A stretch of 64,000 nt of DNA from Ampullaceana balthica. Its lineage: Eukaryota > Mollusca > Gastropoda > Lymnaeidae. Position 1 is the first letter of the stretch. Every line of letters starts with the position of its first letter. The DNA is taken from positions 2,522,505 to 2,586,504 of the forward strand of contig CALYLW010000016.1 of NCBI GenBank assembly GCA_944989445.1, given 5' to 3'. Under the pieces are notes generated by a model. The model saw nothing but the letters and a program-made list of their open reading frames with translations, had not been told where the DNA came from and did not search any database. The position numbers and the translations under genes are program-made. Shown piece after piece: positions 1 through 11,350 of this stretch.

Positions 1-2
1 TA

Positions 3-93
3 ACTGAAGTGAATAGTGACCTGATGCGACAGTTTAATTCATCTGACTGAAGTGAATAGTGACATGATGTGACAGTTTATTTCAACTGACTGA
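3..93. repeat. 43-bp tandem duplication at window edge
   Basis: Two imperfect copies of a 43-bp unit begin at about 3 and 46, each starting ACTGAAGTGAATAGTGAC. A third copy starts at about 89 and then decays. The array may extend upstream of the window. Confidence 0.7.
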
Positions 94-934
94 ATTGATA
101 AATAAATAAGATGTTTTAGATGGACTAATGAGGATGAATTAAAGTGCAAGGAGAATAAATGAGACGTAAAATGAGTATCAATAAAGTTTTTTTTTAGGTC
201 CTTCATCAAACTTTTGTAGAGATATCATCAAACAGCTGTACTGTCTTCGCGCCTACCTCAAACGGTACACCCCACCCTCCCTCCACCCCCATAAAAAGAA
301 AGTATCGAAAGACAGGCCTCTAATTTGACCACAGTTTCCAATGGTCAACACTCCATGGTGACCACTTTATGGCGCACGGACTCGCTTTTGTAAGAAACCG
401 GACCTTAGTCGGACCAAGCGGGTATCTTTGAGTGGACACAAGTAGGACAGGAAAAGGACGTCCTGGTACTCGAGTTGGTCTGGGGCGATTACAGTATCGG
501 AATATTGGTTTAGCGTCGGCTTGAAGTGTGTCACATTAAAGGTACGAAAACAGTAATCGAATACGTGTCGTTGTGGGTGCAATCGACTCTAGCCGTTGTG
601 CAGATACTCGGAACAGTTCGGAACGCTGCAGCAGCTCAATGGGATAGAGGGAGAGGCAATGTGATTCGTTTGGTTATTAGAAGTGTCAAATATCGATTCT
701 CGAAACCTATCGCCCAAATAGCAACTCTAAGTTGATCATGATGCAATCGATACATCATCTGCAAATATTCGACATCGAATATTTTAAAGACTACCGATAA
801 AGATTCGTTTTCAAGAGCGGAATGAAAAGTGGGGTTGGGGCGGGGGGGGGGAGGGGAAGGTACAGCGAGGAACTGCTTTAGCGATGCTCTGATGGCATTT
901 ATTTTATGTCAAAGGTGTTTGCTAACAGGTAGAT
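94..934. other. No gene recognised
   Basis: Only short open frames occur here and none resembles a known family. A G-rich run at about 829-860 is the only compositional feature. Confidence 0.5.
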
Positions 935-1198
935 AAATAAATCATTATATACATACATCATTATATACATCATAATATACATCATTATATACATCATTAT
1001 ATAAATGCATCATTGTATACATACATCATTATATACATCCTTATATATATCATTATATACATCATTATATACATCATTATATACATACATCATTATATAC
1101 GTACATCATTATATACATCATTATATACATCATTATATACATCATTATATACATCATTATATACATCATTATATACATCATTATATACATCATTATAA
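935..1198. repeat. 12-bp minisatellite (ATACATCATTAT)
   Basis: About 20 copies of the 12-bp unit ATACATCATTAT are present. The first part is irregular, with 4-bp insertions that shift the phase, and the part from about 1100 to 1198 is nearly perfect. The unit length is a multiple of three, so all frames look open. The resulting Tyr/Ile/His-rich translations are artefacts. Confidence 0.9.
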
Positions 1199-1317
1199 CA
1201 CCAACAGCGACATCGTTTCTTGTGGGAAAAGAAGTGTTTTATTTTTAAGTAACACTTAATTTTTTTCATTTATTATACGAAGTTGTGATTACTTCTTGTC
1301 TTATCTGTTATAGATGC

Positions 1318-1545
1318 TCTTTCTAAGGGCGTATTGGCAAGAGAAGCAGCGTTCACAGGTCACGGCAATGGGGAACCACGCTATTCTCCGCCGCCTTTAT
1401 TTACCTAACTAGTGTCAGATACCCCCCCCCCAATTCGGTGCTGGCTGGACTCAGAGACACCCTACGCCCCTGGAACAAATCCTTGCCTTCACGGAGATTC
1501 GAACCTGTCACCCTTGTTACGCCAGCCGAGCGCGCATGCCTATAA
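1318..1545 (-). mobile_element. tRNA-derived SINE, minus strand, copy 1
   Basis: This segment is co-linear with 26440-26745. Shared blocks include GCAGCGTTCACAGG, CCTAACTAGTGT, the GACACCCTACGCCCC-like block and the GATTCGAACC block. On the minus strand the last block is a pol III B-box-like sequence (GGTTCGAATC). The copies are diverged, so this is an old insertion. A C-run at 1423-1431 has grown inside the element. Assignment as a SINE rests on the repetition plus the B-box-like motif. The exact ends are uncertain. Confidence 0.6.
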
Positions 1546-1734
1546 CTTTTTTTTTCACGCCAAATGTAGGTGCGTTCTTTTAATGTCAACACTTAGTGTC
1601 TGTTCATTGTTTGAAGACACAAGTGTTGCGTAATACGAGTCTTGAATTTCCCACTTTTGCTTACATTAATCTTACAATCCTCAGTGGATCTCTCCGGGCC
1701 CCACTCTTATAGCGCACTGCAATGCGCTCATTTT

Positions 1735-1815
1735 CCCAGCTAGTTGGATCTAGTGATTGAGCTTTAAAGAAACTCTCCGGAATATTTCTGTTCGAGCCCC
1801 AATCAAGGAAAGGAA
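1735..1815 (+). mobile_element. Possible second tRNA-like SINE head
   Basis: The stretch GGATCTAGTGATTGAGC resembles a pol III A box. About 45 bases downstream, GTTCGAGCCCC resembles a B box, which is close to tRNA spacing. No second copy was found in this window, so the call is tentative. Confidence 0.3.
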
Positions 1816-1853
1816 AGTATTCTACACTCCACAGCGTGATTGTCTGCCCCTTA

Positions 1854-2112
1854 GGGGCCGTACATAAAGTACGTCACGGTCCAGAGGGGGAGGGGGTGTA
1901 AGAAAGTGTGACACTTTGTGACAGGGGGGAGGTGGGGGTCTCCGGGCATGTGTGACGTCACGGTGTTTTATATTAAATTTTAATTATTTTGTTAATAAAA
2001 AACATTTTTGTTCAAAGTGTGACGTACTTTAAGTTCCAAGATTTGTGACAGGGGGAGGGGGGGGGAGTTAAAAATGGTCAAAAATAGCGTAACGTACTTT
2101 ATGGACGGCCCC
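1854..2112 (+). mobile_element. MITE with GGGGCCGTCCATAAA termini, copy 1
   Basis: The element begins GGGGCCGTACATAAAGTACG and ends with the inverse of GGGGCCGTCCATAAAGTACG, giving terminal inverted repeats of about 22 bp. The interior matches the reverse complement of 61505-61767 over its whole length. The flanking trinucleotides are TTA on the left and TTG on the right, consistent with a decayed 3-bp target duplication. There is no coding capacity. A 3-bp TTA-like target suggests the PIF/Harbinger group, but that is an inference. Confidence 0.85.
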
Positions 2113-2204
2113 TTGCTGGTTGTTAATAACCTGGTCCAATATTCGCCCTTCCATTTTGAATTTATTCGGGCCCTCTAGTTTATTTGAGCTCTAGATGAAG
2201 CGCC

Positions 2205-3881
2205 CAGGGTTGTTAACAATACTAAAAAAAATTATTGGCAATACCAATACCAATACTGCCTGTAAAATCTATTGGCAATACCAATACCAATACAATTTTA
2301 AAACCAGTATTGCAATACCAATATTTATTTATTATTGCCTTACCAATACCAATATTTGGGTCATTCGACGAATAAAACGCAAATACGTAATTCATCGCTC
2401 TATATCACTTACATCGATAAACAATAACAACATTTTTGGCTAATGTAGACAATGTATTTTTAACCAAATGTTTTCAATAGTTAACACTTGCTTCATCAGT
2501 TTTCCTCAAAGCATTCAAAAATCTTTGACAACATATTAAATAAGTCGGCATACCTTAACGTCCTTAAGCAACAAGATTTTTAATATGTATACTGTACACA
2601 TATTGTGAATAAATGAATGGATGGATCAATGAATGAATGGATGGATGTATGAATGAATGGATGAATGAATGGATGAATGAAGCAAATGACTGTCATAGAA
2701 AAGCAAATGATACATAAACGGTTAAACATCATACTATAGTAAAAACAGCCAGACCGAGTCAGTGGATTGCATCACATCTGGAAAACTAACGATGAACGAT
2801 GAATTTTAGTAGAGTTCACAGGGTAACGCCACCTATTTGGCCGTTACCACTTATCCATGCAGGCGAAGAAAAGTAACCATTTCAAAATGCGCACTGCTCA
2901 GTCATGAACGAAGAGGGGAAAATACTCGTCCTCCTAATGAAAACAACCTTTCAACAGCAGCGCTTGAAGGAAGTCCTGTATTCAGGTCTATGTATATTTT
3001 ACGGATATGTGGATAGGCATCCAATGATGCAATACTGTCTGAAGTGTCTGCCAAGTAATTATTAATTTCTTGATTCACATCAGGTGAATCATTCACACGA
3101 TGTCGTCTGGCTGACAATCCAGCGAAGAAGTCTGGCTGATTATCTGTACCATCAGCAGCAGCCGATGTTGCTTTCTGATCATCAGTAGGAGCAACCAACA
3201 GTGATTGTGAAACGCGTTTCTTCAGTGCTTCAATAAGATGCGAACGCTGTAAATCATCATCTATCCAGTCCAACTTGAATTTGGGATGTACAACGGATGT
3301 CAGCTGAGCATCAAAGCTGTCAAACATGTTTGAAAATCTTCTATCGATGGCATTCAAAAGACATGAAGCTAATGGAGAACAAATTACGAGCCGATCATTC
3401 TTTCCTTGATCAAGAAACACTTTTAACTGAGCCTTCATCACGACAAGTGTTGGTAGAAGGAAACCAAGTCCAATGTTTTTTTTTATAGTTTTCTAAAGTG
3501 CCTAAGCCTTAATCGAGCCTTGGTAAGTCACTGGTCAATGCTCATTGCCAAAGATATCATATATGATTTGATTTCTATTATCATTCATTTCATTGATCAG
3601 TCTCATTCAAAAATTGTTTGGCAATGTCACTCGCAAGATGGCGACACCAAAGAAATATTTATTATATTATATTCAGCTTTATTCACAACCAATGTTGTAG
3701 AGAATTTATTGAATATTGCTTTTAGTATTGGTTAAAAATCAATACCAATATCAAAAATAGTTATTGGCAATACCAATACTAATATCAAATTTCAAGAAGT
3801 ATTGCAATATCGTCCCAATACTTAAAAAAGTATTGGCAATACTACCAATACCAATACAATATTGCAATATTAACAACCCTG
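2205..3881 (-). mobile_element. hAT DNA transposon, degenerate
   Basis: The element has perfect 12-bp terminal inverted repeats (CAGGGTTGTTAA at the left, TTAACAACCCTG at the right). It is flanked by a perfect 8-bp target site duplication GAAGCGCC (2197-2204 and 3882-3889), the hallmark length for hAT elements. Both subterminal regions (about 2235-2370 and 3735-3865) are packed with copies of CCAATA and TATTGG motifs, plausible transposase binding sites. At 1677 bp it is shorter than autonomous hAT elements, and only the C-terminal third of a transposase survives, on the minus strand. It is therefore internally deleted and non-autonomous. Confidence 0.93.
2851..3492 (-). pseudogene. hAT transposase C-terminal fragment
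   Basis: The minus-strand frame open from 3492 encodes the C-terminal part of a hAT transposase. It contains the segment GLGFLLPTLVVMKAQL. Near the end comes the hAT dimerisation signature, with Pro-Ser-Ser-Ala-Ala-Val-Glu-Arg-Leu-Phe-Ser followed by Gly-Gly-Arg-Val-Phe-Ser-Pro-Leu-Arg-Ser. A TGA at 2902-2904 interrupts the frame just after that motif, where an Arg codon (CGA) would be expected. The same frame then runs on for 16 codons, including a Phe-Glu-Met segment typical of the family end, to TAA at 2851-2853. The N-terminal zinc finger and most of the catalytic domain are missing and a stop lies just upstream. The fragment lies inside the element with matching termini, so the assignment is secure. 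Activity is not expected. Confidence 0.9.
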
Positions 3882-3889
3882 GAAGCGCC

Positions 3890-5363
3890 TCGATTTTCTA
3901 TTCACATGTTCGGGAAAAAATCACAATCCAAACTCTAATGGTTGGATAAATTTAGCAAATATCTGAAAATAAATTTATTTTTCCATCCTAATTTTTGTGA
4001 GCAATGATTTTTCTTTTTAAATGTCGGTTCTCTCTAGAAAATGTCCGCAAGTTTTGGATTGAATACATCAATGACCGTTTTTTACCAAGTTCAGAGATCC
4101 TAAAACTAAAGCAAGCGGGATTAGGCTCAAAGGGGTTTCTTCAATCGGGTCTTTAGGGTTAGAAATCAATTTCTTTGTTTGCTTTCCTTGTTTCTTGGAA
4201 TTGATCGCTGTGTTGAAAGCTTTTGTAGGGTTATCAGCATAAATTAAGTATTGGCGCCACTAAAGGATAGAATCAAGCAGGTTCATTGAAATATTAATAC
4301 GTTTTCATATTAACCCTTGCATTTATGTGCGTGTGTGATTATGTGTTACAGGGGTTGTTAAACTTTGACCTTACAACAAACAAATCAAGTGTCATTACAG
4401 TCATTCAATTTATGTAATTCAATAGCGTGAGAAACTGTCAACCGACCCCATGTCAGAGAAAACTCGAGGACCCTTGCCCTTAACCCATTCAGCCATGTTC
4501 CCGTGCAACTGGCAACAATGAACTCTGATTGCGTGTCCCATCGGACAGCTTTCAGACGTCCATTTGCCGGGAGGTTAAGTGGCCACTTGGCATATCAAAC
4601 CAGGAGACATGCCCTGGCCAGCAAAATGGGCGCTTTCTGATAGGCGCATGTCTGTTACATCGTTTGAAGGCACGTGGGTTGTGTCATCAATTTGTCATCC
4701 ACCCCTCCACCCCATTAGGGTTAGGCCTGCTGGTGTACATGTACTGTTAATGTGTGGCTTATGTTTGGGCGTACAAGGGACATCTTGAATGTCTTCTCAC
4801 GGCTGTGTCCAATTCTTACATCAAGTCTTCAAAGATAAGATAACTTTCTTTTGCAGCGTGCCTCTTCTTAATTTCAAAACGTTTCCTCTCTATACAAATG
4901 TCAATAAACCGCCTGTCTCTATGGGCCATTCTACCCCTTCCTTCGCCGATACAGCGCATCTCGTTATGAAGATTTGTCCAAGAAATTGACGGGCTCACAT
5001 TTGCTAAATATTCTTTATTACCGTAACTTTTGTGGCGTTCCTAAATATTTTATAAAAATTACAAATAACTTTGTGTGATTTATTCTTGAATTTTCTTATA
5101 TTCTACTTTTAAAATCTTGCCAAAAAATGGCCTATATTGTTGTAGAAATCCGCTTTAAACCACTACCTCTACGTCGTCATGCATTAACACGCGCATATTT
5201 TAATGTGAATCTGATGTATTACTCTAAAACATGTGGTTACCATCACCGTTATTCAAGTATTACTTCTAAATTAGAAATAAGTCTTCTAACAACAGCGGCT
5301 AGAAATACCACTCGCTCACGGCCGCAATGACTGTACCTCTATCCACTTCCTTCAGCGATGTGT
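3890..5363. other. No gene recognised
   Basis: This stretch has mixed composition and only short open frames (up to about 73 codons), none matching a family I recognise. No repeat array or inverted-repeat element was seen. Confidence 0.5.
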
Positions 5364-5640
5364 GTATCTCCCATCTACTCCCTCCCAAAGATCATGCGTG
5401 TACCTCCCATCTACTCCCTCCCAAAGATCATGCGTGTACCTCCCATCTACTCCCTCCCAAAGATCATGCGTGTACCTCCCATCTACTCCCTCCCAAAGAT
5501 CATGCGTGTACCTCCCATCTACTCCCTCCCAAAGATCATGCGTGTACCTCCCATCTACTCCCTCCCAAAGATCATGCGTGTACCTGCCATCCACTCCTTC
5601 CCAACGATCATGCGTGTACCTCGCACCCACTTCCTCTTCC
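5364..5640. repeat. 36-bp minisatellite
   Basis: About 7.5 copies of a 36-bp unit containing CTCCCATCTACTCCCTCCCA and AAGATCATGCGTGTA are present. The central copies are identical and the last two have drifted. The unit length is divisible by three, which explains the overlapping open frames on both strands. Confidence 0.95.
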
Positions 5641-6852
5641 TAAATTTAAATTCAAATCAACGGCTTCATGATGGGATCTCTATAAAAATTTTCGCGGTTA
5701 TTTCGCGCTCCCAAAACTTCTCACAATGACTTTTCCTTTTTTTTAACTGTTAAAAAATTGTAGCCACTTCATCATTATTATAAAATCATGTCTAATATAT
5801 CAGTCACGACTGTTTACATACTTGACAACTCTTGGTATGTGGGACCCCCCCCCCACACACACACCCTAGTAAAACCATTGCTTTTCTATCCATCACTAGT
5901 TCTACAATGAAATGATTTGATCATAGTTACAATAATGACTTTTCCCTGACGCACCAGAAGAAATGCCTCATTTGTACCACGTTTATCCGATTCTGAACGT
6001 CACGCGCGGGGTTGCATGCTTCTCATTGGTGCGCAAATTTCGCTCTCATCTTTGTACGTGGTATTGAGTGCTTTTGAAATAGTGAATGTTAACGAAAATA
6101 AAATAGCCGTCAAGATAATGAGGTCAGGAGCAATCCATCTCCCATAACTACAGTCATATGTGCTATACTGAAACGCCTTTGTTACGACCACACAATGTGT
6201 AGTTGTGGATGTATCAAACACTTTCACCATCAAATTGAACGAGGTGTAGTGCGTAGCCGATACCAAGTTAAATATAGCGCCTGTCTTATATTGCTTGAGG
6301 TGTAGGGGTTAATCAGAGGGGGTGGATATTTGCACCAGTAAAACCCATTAAATCTTTCATTTCCCAGTTTTATTTGATCAGTTTAAATTTCTGTCATTTT
6401 ACACAGTGCGCTAACGCAATTTGCAATCCCATCATTTTAAGGAAATACTCTCTACACACATGAATTTATCCTCTAACCCCAAGTCCCTAACATTGAACCC
6501 AGTGTCAAACAGTGTTGGAAGTTAAACCCATTTAGAATATTTGGATTGGCGCAAAGACTTTTTTAAAAATTCGGTCTATACAAACTTTAGTGTAACGTCA
6601 TTTGAATGAACTTTCTTGGCAATTAAATCAGGAAAATGTTCCGATTTCTTGCGTTGCGGAGTTTTTATCTGTTTGACCAAGTGATAATATATAGCAATAT
6701 TTTTTGCAGAGATACAGTGTTTTTTAATATTGCCAAAACTGATAATGTAATAGGATACCATCGTAATACCATGTATCATGTAAGCTGATATATGAGAGAG
6801 TGATAGATCAGGATAGGTATAGGCTTACAAACACAGTCAAAGGAACAGTTAT
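5641..6852. other. No gene supported; one unrecognised small ORF
   Basis: A minus-strand frame of 88 codons at 6000-6266 contains a hydrophobic run (LIILTAILFSLTFTI) but matches no family I know and lacks supporting context. A C-run followed by CA repeats lies at about 5846-5868. I see nothing else. Confidence 0.4.
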
Positions 6853-7090
6853 CATGTTAGCTGGTGTATTATAGCGTGATAGGTCATGATATCAGATAGG
6901 TATAGACCTACATATAGGTGACGTACCAGATATCTTGTTAGATGATGTATTATAGCGTGATAGGTCATGATAGGTATAGACCTACATATAGGTGACGTAC
7001 CAGATATCTTGTTAGATGATGTATTATAGCGTGATAGGTCATGATAGGTATAGACCTACGTATAGGTGACGTACCAGATATCTTGTTATA
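6853..7090. repeat. 74-bp tandem repeat, three copies
   Basis: Three nearly identical 74-bp units contain GTATTATAGCGTGATAGGTC and GACCTACATATAGGTGACGT. The first copy carries a short insertion (ATCAG). A more diverged half-copy lies just upstream at about 6785-6852. Confidence 0.9.
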
Positions 7091-7706
7091 AGATGTATTA
7101 GATAATGATAAGCCTTGATATGTATTAAAGGGAGATGGACTGCAACCAGGCCCTTTGACAATCAGTTATCGGAAGGGTATGAGTGAGCATCGAGTAGAGC
7201 AAATCAATGTCAATGGAAATAACATAATAACATAGATCAAATTAGCAGATATATATGGGGAAAAAATGATAAACCAGGATTGTTATAGAACATCTATTTT
7301 CTTTTCAATATGACCTAGTGACCTTTTATTGACCTTGAACCGATTGTGAAATGTATCGTGTGACGAAAATTCAAGACCACCTAAACCGTTGACCTTGTTT
7401 TTCGTAGCACACACACACACCCACACACACCCACACACACACCCTCTCACACACCCGTACAATCCCCAAATCCCCCCCCCACCAGTTATTTGGTGTAGCC
7501 GGTAATACCCCGAGCTGGCCCAACCCTGAAAATGTTAGTACTCGTCAAACAGCAAGCCAGCACGTGACGGCTAGGGGTAGATAAATGGCAGTTGTCACGC
7601 GATGGGTCAGTCACGAGTTATCGACTCCTGGTTTGGTGAGCCTCATTACACCGCCACCATGCAACAGCGATGCTGTTATAAAATAGGCAGTTTGTGTTTG
7701 TATAGC
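7091..7706. other. No gene recognised; CA-rich tract
   Basis: The stretch contains a CA/CCCA-rich microsatellite at about 7408-7455 and a following C-run. No coding signal was found. Confidence 0.5.
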
Positions 7707-8688
7707 ACAACTGTCTGTGTTATTAGATCTTACACCACCGTCTACCTAGGGCTTCACTTGAAGACAGGGGGTTGTGACAACTGTCAGTGTTATTAGATCT
7801 TACACCACCGTCTACCTAGGGCTTCACTTGAAGACAGGGGGTTGTGACAACTGTCAGTGTTATTAGATCTTACACCACCGTCTACCTAGGGCTTCACTTG
7901 AAGACAGGGGGTTGTGACAACTGTCAGTGTTATTAGATCTTACACCACCGTCTACCTAGGGCTTCACTTGAAGACAGGGGGTTGTGACAACTGTCAGTGT
8001 TATTAGATCTTACACCACCGTCTACCTAGGGCTTCACTTGAAGACAGGGGGTTGTGACAACTGTCAGTGTTATTAGATCTTACACCACCGTCTACCTAGG
8101 GCTTCACTTGAAGACAGGGGGTTGTGACAACTGTCAGTGTTATTAGATCTTACACCACCGTCTACCTAGGGCTTCACTTGAAGACAGGGGGTTGTGACAA
8201 CTGTCAGTGTTATTAGATCTTACACCACCGTCTACCTAGGGCTTCACTTGAAGACAGGGGGTTGTGACAACTGTCAGTGTTATTAGATCTTACACCGCCG
8301 TCTACCTAGGGCTTCACTTGAAGACAGGGGGTTGTGACAACTGTCAGTGTTATTAGATCTTACACCGCCGTCTACCTAGGGCTTCACTTGAAGACAGGGG
8401 GTTGTGACAACTGTCAGTGTTATTAGATCTTACACCACCGTCTACGTAGGGCTTCACTTGAAGACAGGGGGTTGTGACAACTGTCAGTGTTATTAGATCT
8501 TACACAGCCGTCTAGCTAGGGGTTCACTTGAAGACAGGGGGTTGTGACAACTGTCAGTGTTATTAGATCTTACACAGCCGTCTAGCTAGGGGTTCACTGG
8601 AAGACAGGGGGTTGTGACAACTGTCAGTGTTATTAGATCTTACACAGCCGTCTAGCTAGGGGTTCACTGGAAGACAGGGGGTTGTGAC
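7707..8688. repeat. 70-bp minisatellite, 14 copies
   Basis: Fourteen head-to-tail copies of a 70-bp unit contain CAACTGTCAGTGTTATTAGA and GGGCTTCACTTGAAGACAGG. Copies in the left part are essentially identical. The last four share CAGCCGTCTAGC-type variants, so homogenisation is regional. Confidence 0.97.
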
Positions 8689-8788
8689 TGAAGCAAGAGA
8701 TTTAGGGCCGGGGGGGGGGTGAAGGTGGTCAGTGTCACAAACTCTAACCTTGACTTACTTGATACCAATAACAAAAAACAATAAAAAT

Positions 8789-9293
8789 TATGCAGTACTG
8801 ACGAGACATATCTCAAGATGGCAGAATTATGCAGTACTGACGAGACATATCTCAAGACGGCAGAATTATGCAGTACTGACGAGACATATCTCAAGACGGC
8901 AGAATTATGCAGTACTGACGAGACATATCTCAAGACGGCAGAATTATGCAGTACTGACGAGACATATCTCAAGATGGCAGAATTATGCAGTACTGACGAG
9001 ACATATCTCAAGACGGCAGAATTATGCAGCACTGACGAGACATATCTCAAGACGGCAGAATTATGCAGTACTGACGAGACATATCTCAAGACGGCAGAAT
9101 TATGCAGTACTGACGAGACATATATCAAGATGGCAGAATTATGCAGTACTGACGAGACATATCTCAAGACGGCAGAATTATGCAGTACTGACGAGACATA
9201 TCTCAAGACGGCAGAATTATGCAGTACTGACGAGACATATCTCAAGACGGCAGAATTATGCAGTACTGACGAGACATATCTCAAGACGGCAGA
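8789..9293. repeat. 39-bp minisatellite, 13 copies
   Basis: Thirteen copies of a 39-bp unit contain AATTATGCAGTACTGACGAG and CATATCTCAAGACGGCAG. Single-base variants (AAGATGG, AGCACTG, TATATC) mark a few copies. The length is divisible by three, so three long frames appear on the two strands. I regard them as non-coding. Confidence 0.97.
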
Positions 9294-9807
9294 TATGGCA
9301 CATTTGATTGGAATATATACATATGATGCGTGGGATCAGATATGGCACATTTGATTGGAATATATACATATGATGCGTGGGATCAGATATGGCACATTTG
9401 ATTGGAATATATACATATGATGCGTGGGATCAGATATGGCACATTTGATTGGAATCTATACATATGATGCGTGGGATCAGATATGGCACATTTGATGGGA
9501 ATCTATACATATGATGCGTGGGATCAGATATGGCACATTTGATGGGAATCTATACATATGATGCGTGGGATCAGATATGGCACATTTGATTGGAATCTAT
9601 ACATATGATGCGTGGGATCAGATATGGCACATTTGATTGGAATCTATACATATGATGCGTGGGATCAGATATGGCACATTTGATTGGAATCTATACATAT
9701 GATGCGTGGGATCAGATATGGCACATTTGATTGGAATCTATACATATGATGCGTGGGATCAGATATGGCACATTTGATTGGAATCTATACATATGATGCG
9801 TGGGATG
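9294..9807. repeat. 47-bp minisatellite, 11 copies
   Basis: Eleven copies of a 47-bp unit contain ATATGGCACATTTGATTGGA and CATATGATGCGTGGGATCAG. The array abuts the preceding 39-bp array with no spacer. The first three copies carry ATATAT where later copies carry ATCTAT, so the array has two sub-blocks. Confidence 0.97.
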
Positions 9808-9891
9808 TTAAGTGTGAGAGTTGAATGTTGGGTCGTGCATGAATGGGGTGCGAGGTGTGAGGAAGGGGTAGTCATGTAGATAGGTGGCGTG

Positions 9892-10070
9892 CAATGTTCC
9901 TTCCAAGGTTCGTTGTTCCGTGTGCAAAGTAAAAAAGTCTTGTGCAAAGTTACACATCCATTTTCGTTTAATATTTTACGAAATTTGCAGCGCGGTAATT
10001 CTAAACTGCTGTGCGGCGTCTGTCAGATATCTGTGCTGATGCGCAGCCGCGCAGCTTAAAGGGAATATTG
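9892..10070 (+). mobile_element. hAT-type MITE, copy 1
   Basis: The 179-bp element has imperfect terminal inverted repeats (CAATGTTCCTTCCAAGG against the inverse of CTTAAAGGGAATATTG). It is flanked by an 8-bp duplication with one mismatch (GTGGCGTG and GTGGGGTG). It matches 45440-45605 along its length, including the central block ATTCTAAACTGCTG and a G/C-rich GCGCGGCG-like core. The 8-bp duplication points to the hAT superfamily. It has no coding capacity. Confidence 0.88.
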
Positions 10071-10078
10071 GTGGGGTG

Positions 10079-10680
10079 TCTAGAACACTGGGTGCCGAGC
10101 GTATGTAGATACATTTTCCAAGATTTGAGAGTATCAAATCGAAATGGTTGTTTATATTGTATAAGTGTGAATTACGCAGGTAAAAAATGCGTTAGTGTGC
10201 TACATTTATGGCGTATCCGTTTAAAACTGTGTTGGTGTGTGTGGTATCATAATGGCGTATGGTTATGATGTTTTGAGTGTCGGTTGTCAGGATTAGACAC
10301 TATATACAAACACTAAGCCGCTAACGTGTATCAGATTAAACACACGGAGGCGAGAAACTGGTCTTTTCAGGATATCTGCATGAAGTTTCAATCTTCTGGC
10401 CTGGAGCGCCTCGGGCAGCAGGATTATAAATAATGGAAGGTTCAAATTCAGCAATAAAACTATCAATCCATAACTCTTCTGTTATACCCACTCCTTCGCC
10501 CTCCCCCAGGCCGACATATCGTGTATGCCCCCTTCCCCCCGGGTAAGAGAAGAGCCTAGCACATTGTAAATTGTGTAGTGGTTAAGTGTTTCCACGCTTT
10601 TTAGTAGAAATCAAAATCGGACAGATAATTGAAAAATTAATATACAACGTGTGAATCGAGTAAAATATGGGAATAGTCAC
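10079..10680. other. No gene recognised
   Basis: The stretch has only short open frames and a C-rich patch at about 10490-10540. No element ends were found. Confidence 0.5.
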
Positions 10681-10945
10681 ATGACTCACTCTACTATTGT
10701 GTAATGACTCACTCTACCATTGTGTAATGACTCACTCTACCATTGTGTAATGACTCACTCTACTATTGTGTAATAACTCACTCTACTATTGTGTAATGAT
10801 TTGTTCTACAACTGCGTATTGACTCAGTCTAACAGTGCACAAAAAACAACCTCTATCATTGTGTAATGACTCCCTCTACCGCTGTGTAATGACTCACTCT
10901 ACCGCTGTGTAATGACTCACTCTACCACTGTGTATTCTAACTCAA
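10681..10945. repeat. 23-bp minisatellite, degenerate
   Basis: About 11 copies of a 23-bp unit (AATGACTCACTCTACCATTG plus TGT) are present. The copies between 10795 and 10870 are strongly diverged. Confidence 0.9.
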
Positions 10946-11350
10946 TCTTTTCTTCTACACAGAACAGTTTACTTAAATCAATAAATTGGACCAACATTGC
11001 TGTACAAATATTGTCTTGATATTCGTTACCTTTAGTTTTATCAAATATCTTGTCCTATTTTTTCAAGCTTCGAAAAGTTGAAAAGTTACTGACTACATTG
11101 TATATACTTACAAACAAGATGTCCTGATAAACGCATTCCAAATGGAGATAGTCAAGAGCCTTAAAAAAACCTCACATTCCTTTCAGTAGAGTTTCTAGTT
11201 ATTAGAATCATCTGCTCTATGACTTAATTCAAGTGGCCATTCGTTACTAATTAACATAATATTTAAATATCAAATTCAAACTGGCATGTCTTGGAAACAT
11301 TGGGTTCATAGAGAAATATTTATATACTTATTACGTCATAGTAGTCTGGA

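Noticed and set aside
7707..8688. CRISPR-like array (70-bp regular units)
   Set aside because: There are no distinct spacers; the full 70-bp unit is repeated. The context is eukaryotic and no cas-like gene is present.
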